From Microplitis mediator (taxonomy: Eukaryota > Arthropoda > Insecta > Hymenoptera > Braconidae): a DNA stretch of 64,000 nucleotides. A program made the translations under genes and the position numbers. The stretch spans positions 15,113,104-15,177,103 of the forward strand of contig NC_079976.1 of the NCBI RefSeq assembly GCF_029852145.1. Reading direction: 5' to 3'. The notes under the pieces are model-generated. The model had not been told where the DNA came from and did no database searches. It saw nothing but the letters and a program-made list of their open reading frames with translations. Each line of letters begins with the position of its first letter. Within the stretch, counting starts at the first letter, position 1. Below, in pieces: positions 45,828-56,429 of the stretch.

Positions 45828-46737
45828 GGTCGGTTAGAAAATTCAATCAGCTTTAACTTGCATTTTTTTGAGATTCGTACGACAACTTGTCGCTGAGATG
45901 TCAGCCTTCAAACGAAAAATGATCCTTTTGGGTTTGATCATCGATATTTCAGGTACCAATGATCACACAGTAAATTTGAAGGCGGCGTTGAATAAATTCC
46001 CTATATGACCCTTTTATCATTTTTAAGGAAAAAAATTTTTTTCTATCCTTAACATCCATATGAAGTGATTACAATAAAGTGGCTTTTTTACGTTTTCCAG
46101 TAAATCAAAGTTTTATTCCTTTAATTGTGTAATCATAATCAAAATAAAAAAAAAATTTTTTTCGACTTTTCTTGAATTTTTGTTTTGGTTACTGAGCAAA
46201 TGTGAGGAAATGACGAAAAGAAGAAGAAATTTCTTAATAATAACAAAAAAAATCAAAGAAAAAAAAAATTGAAACTTATTTTCTTGTGTTTAAAATTTGT
46301 TTTCTAACATTTTTTGGAAATTTTTTTTTGGTCTTGATATAAAGTACTTACAAAAAAATTGAATTTGATCAATTTTTCTTAATATGCAGAAATTTTTGTT
46401 TTCCACCTTTTTAAGGAGGTACCCCATTTTGCCCGCAAAAGTAAAAATTTTTTTGTTTCGACGGCAACTGAAATTTTTGTTTATTAACTTTGAATATCAT
46501 TAAAAACAAAAAGATTTAGCGTATTTGAGTCCTCGAAACCTTAGTATTTCCTTAAGTAGCCCGCTTTGCCCCCCCCCCTTCTCCTATACCTCACTATGTC
46601 ACGTAGCGATTCAAACGTGAATCGCTGCGCGCGCTTTCCCATTTCGCCATGAATTTAACAACACCTCCTAGCTATTAAAGCGCATTTATTTATTACAATG
46701 TTTTATTATATCCGTATTTATATTATTTTGATTAATT
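45828..46737. other. No gene; AT-rich with a short hairpin
   Basis: Homopolymer-rich. GTACCCCATTTTGCCC (46427) and CCCGCTTTGCCCCCCCCC (46560) echo 44690-44760. AGCGATTCA (46607) and TGAATCGCT (46620) form a 9-bp hairpin. Confidence 0.45.
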
Positions 46738-48362
46738 ATTTAATTATGATTTATTTATAATTTATTGAAATTATTGTTTATTGTATTTATGGTTTGATAA
46801 TTATTTTGAAATTTATGTATTTAATCAATATTTTCATTTCAGTTGGTAGCACACGTGCGCGTATATATCGTATAAAAATATCGACCGAAGGGAGAGTAAG
46901 TCGATATAGTGGGGATAAAAATCAATGTATCCTTCCCGTCACGTGGTGCACTGAAATAATTATTATTTAATTATTTAATGAGTTAATTATTATTATGGTT
47001 ATGAATATTGATGAATAATATTATTTAATTTATTATTATCATATAACTCAGGTCAGGTAATATGTTTGAATATTTTATTTTAATTGATAATTTCGGGTCC
47101 GAGGTCATTAGAGGAGATAACACGTGAGTGATACCCATCACTCAGAAAACCGACGCGGAAAAATAATTAGAGAGTACCGGGCTATTGTAAAGGTAGGACG
47201 TGTTGTTGTCCGCGATTTTAAGTAAAATTTGTTCTGGCCCAGTTGCCGTGAAATGATAATTGATTAATAAAGAAAGCTAATTTGGTGATAATTCATTTTG
47301 TTATATTGAATTAAAAGTATACAGTTTATATATTTTTATTGTTATTTAAAAACTCAAGAAGTAAATTATTATCAACGCCGGTAAGTCATCTGTATTATCA
47401 TTTGTTGCATCGGCTATCGCTAGACCCTCGGTAGAGTTGATCGCGATATTGAATTGTTTAATAATTGAACCTGAGTTATTATTTATAATAATAAGTTGAG
47501 TATATTCGGCGTATGTCCCAGAGTTTGGTATACGTGCGTAGACGCGTCGAATAAATTCCTTAGTGGATTATAGATGAGGATAGCGTCTGGGTAAAATTTA
47601 TTTTATAATTTGATGGTATGCAACCCAGTGTTGCCAAATATATTTTGAGTTCCCGCGTCTTTCTCTCCCCAGAGAAAATAATATAAAGTAAAGAAATGAT
47701 TAGTATTCTTATGTATATAAATTTTATATTGAGTTCATAGAGTAAAAGTTTGTAATTCGTAATTCGAATTCCCCAGTGAATAATTTAATTAATTTGATTT
47801 TTATTACTATTATTTGACTGTAATGAGAATATTGTAATTTGTTGAAATTTATTATGAAGAATTAATGTTTAGTAAATGATTTTTGGTATTGTAATATTTT
47901 ATTGTATTTATATTTATAAATATACTTGGATTAATTAATATAGTAAAAGGTTTCCAGTGATAGCCGACCTTTGTTTGTTTATTTCCTGGATATATTTAAA
48001 TAATAATTATCATTCATTTATTTTGTTCATTATATATTTTTGGTTTATATTGCTTGATGCATACATTCTCGCTCGAAATTTGGTCTCGGGATCTCTTCCC
48101 TGATTTGTTATTATTTTTGTCCGTTTTGTAAAAACGGGCTGGCGCCTTCGTGCACTAACCCAGCCTGAGGAGCTGGTTCAGGCATACTTTTATTTTATTT
48201 ATTGTTTAATATTATTATTTACGAATATTTAACTATTATCATTTTGAGTCATATATTTATTATTTATAATTTATAATTTTTACTGCACGTGGGTGACCAC
48301 ATACGGTTTACCGAATTTGTTCGCGTCCCCGTCACGAATTAAAAAACGATTTACGTTATAAC
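46738..48362 (-). repeat. Right arm of the 1.6-kb inverted repeat
   Basis: Reverse complement of 38709-40350. Within the arm, TTCAGTTGGTAGCACACGTG (46850) and CACGTGGTGCACTGAA (46941) are partly complementary and flank a ~90-bp GC-richer block. Confidence 0.85.
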
Positions 48363-49329
48363 TGTTTACGATTTTTTCGTAATATATCTTCTTTTTTTAT
48401 CGTCAATTTTTTGAAGTTTAGTAAATAGACTACACATAAAATATTAATTTTGATAAATTCAATGATTAATTAAATCACGAGTAAATTATATTTATGTAAA
48501 ACAGCTATCGTAACACATAGACATCTGACCGGGTACTTAGATTTTGTTATCTGCTGATGTGTGTACACAATGAATACGTCTGCCGTAATCAATATACGTT
48601 CTTAAGACTATAATAAAAAAAATATTTTAATGGTAGATCTGGTCAATTACTTACTAAATTTTTTTTTAGCAATTTCAAAACTGGCTGCCACAATGTTCAA
48701 CGCGCGATAATGGTCTGCCATTATTATTTTCCGTTAATATTATATTTTGAAATTTCAAAACGGCAGACGGGGTCAAATACATTCAAAATTAGCAAAAAAT
48801 CGATATCTGTCTTACTTACGCAGTCGCCGCGTCCACAACTTTGGGCTGAGTGAGTCCCCATCTTATGTACGGTAAGTATAGGGACCTCAATGTACAAAAA
48901 CTTAGGTCTAGAAAATTCATACAGGTATTCGCTCATTGGTTTTTAGACTATTATAAGTAGTTTCATTATACGTAACGTGAATCTATTCTTTGGAGAAATA
49001 TCATCCCCGTGAACTTGCTATTAAAAAACGTACATCTGAATAATGAAATTCCGACGATTAAATTTACAGCTACGACTTGTATCCTGCCCTTGTCTTGGTT
49101 CTGTCTAGTTGGTATATTTCTAGGCTGTCGGTACTGATCCAGGTCGTCTCGTGTTCTTTTCCCTTTTCCCTTCTCACTACTCTCGCAATTTATACTCTTG
49201 ATCTTATTACTCCAATACTTACTTATTCAGATCAATTAATAATGAGATATTAAAGAATACTGGCCCGGTGCCTGGTATTCTGATTAATCAGTTTCTGTAG
49301 TTATTGCTTGGTTCCACAATCAGAAGCCA
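48363..49329. other. No supported gene
   Basis: 48597-48655 is an inverted copy of 44449-44511. The 70-codon minus ORF at 48724-48936 is not recognised. The region may include the distal part of the LTR-like sequence ending at 49731. Confidence 0.35.
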
Positions 49330-49731
49330 AGTGCGACTTAGATAGTTACCTGATATTTGGGTAGTCGCAGTCCTACGTCTAGATAATTACCCGGTCCGGC
49401 CGGCTCTGCGTCTAGATGGTTATCCGGTCTTACCGGCTCTGTCTGCGTCTAGATGGTTACCCGGTCCTGCCGACTCTCTCTCGTTTTCGCTGCTGCCTTA
49501 CGTTTTTAATAATTTCGCTCAGTTATTTTCGGATGTTATCAGAAAACTTCTCCTCTACTTAATTATGATTGGGCCTAACGTGCGAGTATTTTCAATTAGC
49601 GCGCCTGGTGACCAGTCGAAAAACTCATTCAAATGATCGTTTGGGGTGACGGGTAGGGTAAATGACCATCAGTGAAATATCACGATTTGGTCGATAAAAT
49701 AACTCATTTTACCCTGTTACATCATGATGTA
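49330..49731 (-). mobile_element. LTR-like sequence, minus strand (far end not found)
   Basis: On the minus strand it begins TGTAACAGGGTAAAATGAG, the same 14-base start as the LTR-like block at 16517, but the rest differs. It contains three near-tandem ~45-bp units with GTCTAGATGGTTACCCGGTC (49376-49475). The far end and target duplication could not be located. Confidence 0.45.
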
Positions 49732-49962
49732 TTGCTCTAATCATAAGGTTTCTGGTTCTGGGAGATATCGTAATACTATAAGTGCCACTGCGTAACAGTC
49801 TAACGGTTTCCAAAAGGTATGAGATTTATTCTACGATAGCGATGAATAGCAATGATTGTGAATTCTCATGTGATATGTATTATGACTTTACAATCAGTCT
49901 GTACTCTGTACCTGAATACGATAATAAGTAATGCTGCAAAATGATAAAATTATTATATTTAC

Positions 49963-50219
49963 GTTTCATTCTTGTCTTCTGAGCGGCTTTATTGAGTTTT
50001 TTGCATGCCAAAAATGCTCTCAGCATACTTTGGATTTTGATTATTTTTCTTACTTGAATTTCATATAACCTTGACAGATATTCTTCGTTGTAATATTTTA
50101 GAAATACTTTAGATTTTCCAATCATCCATCCTTCCATTTTTAATCGGACTAGAAGTAGGCGACAATTATCTTTAGTAGTATCCACATATTCCCCAAAGTC
50201 AAAAGCAAGAAATTGGTAT
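49963..50219 (-). CDS. Exon of an unconventional myosin, class III (NinaC)-like
   Basis: Read on the minus strand from an acceptor (CTATATAG before 50219) to a likely donor (AAAC then GTAAAT at 49962). It encodes YQFLAFDFGEYVDTTKDNC, then RLLLVRLKMEGWMIGKSKVF, then LKYYNEEYLSRLYE, and an IQ motif around KIIKIQSMLRAFLACKKL. These are the converter end of the myosin motor and the first light-chain-binding IQ. By recall the KMEGW-GK-KVFLKYY pattern is closest to class III (NinaC/MYO3), a kinase-myosin of photoreceptors and sensory cells. The exon is uninterrupted. No other myosin exon is found, so introns must be very large or this is an isolated fragment. Confidence 0.75.
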
Positions 50220-50678
50220 CTATATAGTATTTGAAAGAAAAAATAGAATCAGTCATGATATATTACTTGCACCTTTACAGATACAGTAATTAGTTTACTC
50301 TAATTTAAATACAATTGAAATTATTATGAACACAAAATAAAGCTTTCATGATAAATTTTTAAGATATCTTGGATATTGAAAAATGCTACCTGGGAATAGA
50401 GATTCAAATCGATTTCAAGTAAACGTACATTCAAGTAAAAACATCTGGAGAACAGTTGACATTACGTTTGAGCATCTGAGAGTACGGTTTAGAAGCCTAT
50501 CCTGATTGACAAGTTTGGGGAAAGTAAATAGTATTTTTCTTGCAATAATTGTCTGCATTGTGGAGATTTTGAAAATATAATTAAACACTGATTTCATAAC
50601 GTTTCACCCAAAGAGATAAGTAAATCAATCAAGCGCGAAATTTTACTTGGAAAAAAATAAATAAAATTCACTTTAAAC
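50220..50678. other. Presumed myosin intron, no exon recognised
   Basis: The preceding myosin exon, expected upstream on the minus strand, is not visible. The 60-codon minus ORF at 50415-50597 does not read like myosin. Confidence 0.4.
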
Positions 50679-51088
50679 CAGGGATAGGGAGTAACTCCTC
50701 AAGAGCTGCTCATTCTTTAAAACTCCCCATTCCTGAGGAGTTAAACTCGCAGAAAGAGTTTCATGCACACGAATATACATGCCTAAATACTCTGTGCTTA
50801 CAGCCCTCATAGCTCAGACTCTTACGAGGAGCAATGAGACTATAGCTCATCATGAGTATACTCCTACTACGAGTTTTTCTATGAGAAGTATTTGTTAAAA
50901 CTCGTGAGCGAGAAACTCCTGAAAGGAGTGGACTCGAAGAGCAAATCAGAATAACTCCTCCCACCACTCGGCGCAAAATTTGTCTTGGATGACTGATTAT
51001 TTTCGGGCGTAATCTACCTCTCAACAACCCTGAGATAGTTATTTTCTAAAATGTCAAAAATATATCATAATAGCAAGGATGTTTAATA

Positions 51089-52090
51089 GGGTGCTTCATT
51101 TGAAACAAACATTTTTTTTTAGCGGACACAAGAAAATTTTGCTGTTCATGTTGAAAGAAAAATTTCCTGAAAATTTCAGCTCTTCATTTTAATTTTAAGT
51201 ACTTCCTCTCAAGCATCAAAGTTTTCCCATTTAAAAAGCATGTAAATCGAATAAGTTTTCTTCTAAATTACTATAACTTAGCCTGATTTTAAGCTATCGT
51301 TTTGAAACCAGTTTTTATTTGTAAAGTAATTGTTGCTTTTTAAAAGTGTATAAAACGGTTGTGGTCTAACTCGATCCATGTCAATTTTACCAGCTCCGAA
51401 AGTCAATTTTTCACTCTTTTCATTTATTTTTGTTAATAGTGAACAAACGGCTCATTGCAAAAAATATGCATAGGACCAATCTTTTAGGAAATTTCGTCCT
51501 CTGCAAAATTGCTAATGACATGATGATGTTCATGAGATACGTGCATTTTAAAATTTTACAGTAAAAAAAAAAAGTACTATAGTAAGCTTACAAATTTTTT
51601 TACTGTAAAATGTTAAAACGCATGTATCTCATGAACAGTGCACTTAAGCAATATCAGTGTCATTAGCAATTTTGTAGAGGACAAAATTTCCTAAAAGATT
51701 GGTCCTATGCATATTTTTTGCAATAAGCCGTTTCTTCACTATTAACAAAAATTAATGAAAAGAGTGAAAAATTGACTTTCGGAGCTGATACAATCGACAT
51801 GGATCGAGTTAGACTAAAACCGTTTTATACACTTTTAAAAAGCAAAAATTACTTTACAAATAAAAACTGATTTCAAAACGAGAGCTTAAAATCGGGCTAA
51901 GTTATAGTAATTTAGAAGAAAAGTTATTCGATTTACATGCTTTTTAAATGGGAAAACTTTGATGCTTGAGAGGAAGTACTTAAAATTATAAGTAAGAACT
52001 GAAATTTTCAGGAAATTTTTCTCTCAACATAAACAACCAAATTTTCTTGTGTCCGCTAAAAAAAAAATGATCGTTTCAATTGAAACACCC
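51089..52090. mobile_element. 1.0-kb palindromic element, TA-flanked (copy 3)
   Basis: 1002 bp between TA dinucleotides (51087-51088, 52091-52092). Ends GGGTGCTTCATTTGAAAC and its near reverse complement. ~490-bp arms meet near 51590. The right arm of the host inverted repeat lacks it, proving insertion. Contains AGGAAATTTCGTCCTCTGC and its inverse. Non-coding. Confidence 0.88.
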
Positions 52091-52351
52091 TAATGTGTAA
52101 TATGCTAAAAAATTAAAATCTTTACAGCAAAAAAAATTATTTCATTACTTATTTAATTGTTCCTATCAAATCATAGTTGAAAATATTTTGACTAAACATT
52201 TAAATTATATATCATTGTATGCAAAAAGAAACTTAAATACAAAGCATAAAATATATGATAGTAAAAAACTTTATTTATCATTTAAAAAAAATTTTTCAAC
52301 CAATTTTTGAAAAAGCCATCGAAAAAAATAACTATTATTCTCATGTTTTAC

Positions 52352-53905
52352 TACTTGTTTTTTTTTTTTTTTTATTTATTTTATTCAAGCGTTCTAGGTA
52401 CATAGTCCTATCGCAGGGGGGATAACATTAGAGTTAAATCAAAAATATTTAACATGCAATTAATTATTATAAATACAATAAATGATCATTAATTTTTTTT
52501 TTTTTTTTAAACTTTAACAATTCGTTCCTTTTGTTAAAAATACTACTTATATAATAATAAAGAGATTTACTTTCAATGGAATTAAAATTAGCTAGATAGC
52601 TATTTAAAGCAATAAATCCAATATGTTGAATTTCTGACATGAATATTTTTCTTTCATCTTCAAAGGCACGACACACTAATAGTAAATGTTCCAACGTTTC
52701 TAAATGAGAGGTACCACAGCAGGGACAGGATGAGTTCGGATTGATAGGAATGCTTCGGTTGAGAGAAATGTAGCAGTAATAGTTATTGGCGAGTCTGGTC
52801 TGAGCTATTGTTCTTTTGGCAACCATTGGAATATCTTCAGTGATGTAAGTTGGTTTGTTGTGAACGATTTCACTGGGCTCGTATAAGGTAAATTGGCTAG
52901 ACGACGAATATAGATAATCTTGTATGTCCTGTTGCCTGAGTGTTAAAGCTAAGGAGTTGAAGAATTGTTGTTCTCTATTTTTCCAGTCTTGCACGTTATC
53001 AGAGTTCCAAAGATCGAGAGCATTTGTTTTTATCAGGAAGCTCTTAAATTGACAAGTTTAGTTTAATTCCTCTCGGCATTGGGAATTGTTAGCGAGGTGT
53101 CTTAACCTTAGTAGGCAGATCTTCGGGAGGTCATTGTCCTCAGTGGCTAGGATTTTGAGAAACCAGTCCCATGACAGCTTCATGGCTTTATATTCGAGTG
53201 GTAAAATGTCTAGTTCTTTTCTGACCGCCCAGTTTGCTGTACATCTAGGAAGATGGAACAGTCTCTTTAAGAAACCTAGCTGAGCTTTCTCAATTAGGGA
53301 ATTAAATCTCATGCCCCATGCAGGGTAGGCGTAGAGGAGTGTAGAAACAACAACGCTGTCTAGCAGCTTCTTGCATGCAGCCCATGAGTTAGTGTTCGAT
53401 TTTTTAATCAAGTTGAGTACAGCGTTTGAGGCTAGGGCGGCTTTTTTTACAGCATTTTCCACAGCAGCGAGTCCAAGAGATGATGTCGACATTTTTACAC
53501 CAAGATAATCATAGTTTTTAACAATCTCAATGGGCTGCGATTTAAACATACGATATTGTTCTTTGAGTACTTTAAGTTTACCTTTAGCTTTGAAAATTAT
53601 TATTTTTGTTTTATCGATATTGACTACTTATCCATTGATTACGCAATATTTTTCCAAGGCTTTTAGTTTTCTAAGCAAGTCGATGGGGGTCGACGCAAGT
53701 ATTGCAGTGTTATCTGCGAAAAGTAAAAGAATAACATCGATCAAACCGTTCAAATTTAGACCTTCTAGACCTTCATTTCTAAGGAAGTCTTCAAAATCAT
53801 AGAGGTACATAATAAATAGCAGTGCACTGAGAGTTTATCCCTGAAGGACTCCTTCAGAGACCTCAAATTCACTTGAGAGCTGATTACCCACATGCGTACA
53901 TATAC
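52352..53905 (-). pseudogene. 5'-truncated non-LTR retrotransposon (LINE)
   Basis: Minus strand. It begins inside the reverse transcriptase (SEGVLQG, then a stop, then FIMYLYDFEDFL) and continues with LLFADNTAILA, where the catalytic FADD is changed to FADN. It then runs through NIDKTKIIIFK and NYDYLGVKMS to the thumb region (53058-53549). A separate frame (52467-52994) encodes the C-terminal part with a CCHC-like finger (CPCCGTSHLETLEHLLLVC). It ends in a poly(A) of about 17 at 52352-52370 (T-run on plus). The 5' truncation and A-tail are typical of target-primed insertion. Clade (R1/CR1/I-like) not determined. Stops and the changed active site make it dead. Confidence 0.88.
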
Positions 53906-53984
53906 TAATCTACCAAAATTTAACTTCTATCATCATTCTTTTTTTATACTACTATGTTCATCATTTTCTTTTATTTTTAGCACT

Positions 53985-54521
53985 ATGTTTCGACAGGGCG
54001 TAACGTTGAACGAATATTGCCGACATCGAGCGTCCATATACGTAAGTTTCCTATATTTGAACATCTTAAAAAAAAATTTGTTTCTTATTGCAATTATCTT
54101 ATTTCTTTCCAGATTACCCTCCGGATCGTGGCATATTTACGGATGCTGATGGACCCACAACCACCGAAACGTGGCGTGTGGCTATGCGACCAGATCGACA
54201 CATTAGTCCGGTCACGCCTTCCTCCCCATGAGCGTTTTGAGCCGGAAGGCTCATTGGTTCGAACTCGGGCGTTTTTTTATGCCCGTACTTTAAGTGCCCC
54301 GTTGCAGTCATTTCAGTCTCCGGACATGCACGTCTTTTGGCAGTTATGGCCCGAGCTGGAAAAGATCGCCATCGGTAAAATTATCACCGAGCAGTAAGTA
54401 TAGGCTTCAATTTCCCCTATCTTTCCTCCTCTTCCCTTCATATATTTTTAATTCTTAAAATTTTTTCATTTTCAGACTTTCGTCGAAAACGCCGCCCGCC
54501 CTTCCAGACGCGGCTGCATAG
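53985..54521 (+). CDS. Unrecognised three-exon gene
   Basis: Exons 53985-54041, 54113-54393 and 54476-54521 join in frame to 127 codons (ATG to TAG). Introns of 71 and 82 bp have GTAAGT/CAG and GTAAGTA/CAG borders. A further acceptor (TTATTTTTAG, ends 53980) lies just before the ATG, so an upstream exon is possible. The exons are much more GC-rich than their surroundings, suggesting coding constraint. The protein begins MFRQGVTLNEYCRHR and includes a basic/Pro segment (PQPPKRGVWLCDQIDTLVRS), an aromatic stretch (VFWQLWPELEKIAIGKI) and a Pro/Ala tail. No domain, signal peptide or membrane segment is recognised. A second frame is open through exon 1 and part of exon 2 but stops at 54229. The LINE sits directly upstream and may have separated earlier exons. 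Confidence 0.6.
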
Positions 54522-56429
54522 GAATTGATAACATATATTTTTGTGTACTAGTGTGTATGTGTGTGTTAGTTTTGTCCTGTTTAACTCATATTAAAAAAAT
54601 TGCTATGATGATGAGAAAAATTTCTTTCAATCATTTATGTTATTTATACTATGCTATATATATAATATATATAAATATTATTAATTTCTAAGTATGATTT
54701 ATTAATTGCATTTTTATTTGAAATATAATGATGTTACCGTCTTTATAGTTTAATATTCATAAATCAACGTTTGATTATTAAAATCAATGAAAGATTAAAT
54801 AAATAAGTTTTATAGTAATTTGTTTGTCAATCATTATTTTTATTTTAAGCTATTATATATATATATTTCAATTAATTAAAAATTTTTTTGTCTGTCAATG
54901 CGGATCCATTAGATTTATCTATTTATTACATGTAATTTTTTGGAGTAATTCGGAGAAAGATACATTAATTTAAAAAAAAAAAATAAAATGGCAACCATAC
55001 CAAGTTCATGATAATCCTATTCCTCCTCATCCTCTTTTTCTACATAATAATAGTTATTAGCTGTAAAATTGATAATTTTACATTTTTCGAATTTTGCAAG
55101 GTCACTCGAAATCATTGATTTTATTGCATCCGGTATTACATCTTCACGATCGAGCTATTTTACTATTTATTTTTATTTAATTTGTTAAACATGGTCAATA
55201 TTAACGTAATTAATAATAGTTTTATATATTATATATTAATCTAAACAATTATTGTCTAAATTAAATTTAGTTTTGTTTTATTTATTAATTTATCTTTTCC
55301 TTAAATTGCATATTTTTCATCATTAATACACATTTTTATTCACTTATTGTTCTTTTTCAGTCATTAAGTCATTTTCATGCAATATTTTGTTTTTTTTATA
55401 ATTATCGGTTTATCTCATTATCAAATGTTTATTTGATAAATAATAATAACTTTTTAACCGAATAAACTGTTACCTTAGATACTTTATTCTTCATCTTCTG
55501 ATATAAACTCAAATTTTAAGTTTGGTAAAGAGATAAAATCGTCGATACCTAACGTGACTGGAATTAACTGGATACTTGATTCATCATTAATTTCGAAACG
55601 GTAATCATTGATCATTTGTAAATTCATCTAAAACTACAAATCGGGCTATCGAACCGTTTATAACGACCAATTGATGTAATTGTATTTGATTAATTTTATT
55701 TCGCAACATGGCATTTATACAAATAACGTATCTCACAATTACTCCTTCAGATAATAAAAAAATAAATTGTTCATTATTTTCTATCCATCTAGAGCCTGAT
55801 ACTCTTGCGACAAAACCAATAAAACTACAGACAGAAAAACAATAATTATATCGTTTTTATGCCGAGGTAACCGTGAAGTCTCCTTTAATTGATCTGAAAA
55901 TAATATAACGACAATAAGATCCGAAAAATACTATATTTGAAGTCAATTTTCATATCAGATATCCAAAATCTTATTGCATTTGAATCATATAACTGGTTTC
56001 ATAAAAAAAGAAAAATGTGTTCTATTTAATTAATAATATATTCATCTAATCTTATACTAATTCTGTTGAAATGACATTACAAACATTTCACTATTTCAAT
56101 ACTTATTTTATAAATAGTATAGTATAAGTCAAATTTAAAAATAATGTACATAATTATTTCTTAATAAATATGTTGCTATTTTCAAAAAAGAGTAAACATT
56201 TCATCCAACACTAATATCAATTTTGAGTTATATCATGACGGTATCCATTATAAATACAATTAAAATGACAAATATTTGTGAAGATATGAAATTAACTTCT
56301 CTCTAAAAAATAAATCTGGTAATTAAAAAGAAATATAGGAAAATAAAAAAAAATTAGAAAGATAAAAATTATAGAGAGTGGAATTTCATTAACCCTTATT
56401 TAAAGAAGCGATTTAAAACGATTAGAAAA
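54522..56429. other. No gene seen
   Basis: Very AT-rich, with several (TA)n runs near 54650 and 54855. It could include the 3' UTR of the three-exon gene (AATAAA near 54798). No repeat or ORF of note. Confidence 0.5.

Larger units (their letters stand above)
38709..48362. mobile_element. 9.65-kb structure bounded by 1.6-kb inverted repeats
   Basis: 38709-40350 and 46738-48362 are long inverted repeats (shared blocks: ACGTGTGCTAC, CACGTGACGGGAAGGATA, TTATCAACGCCGG). Outer ends read TATAACGTATACCG and its partner CGATTTACGTTATA. The 6.4 kb between has no recognisable polymerase, integrase or transposase. It could be a large TIR element such as a stripped Maverick/Polinton, or two opposite copies of one repeat or LTR. 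No target duplication found. Confidence 0.6.

Noticed and set aside
40351..46737. Maverick/Polinton genes inside the long inverted repeats
   Set aside because: No polymerase B, integrase, ATPase or capsid motif was found in any frame; only small frames are present.
48363..50600. Further myosin exons
   Set aside because: Minus-strand frames at 48724-48936 and 50415-50597 were read and show no myosin motor, kinase or IQ pattern.
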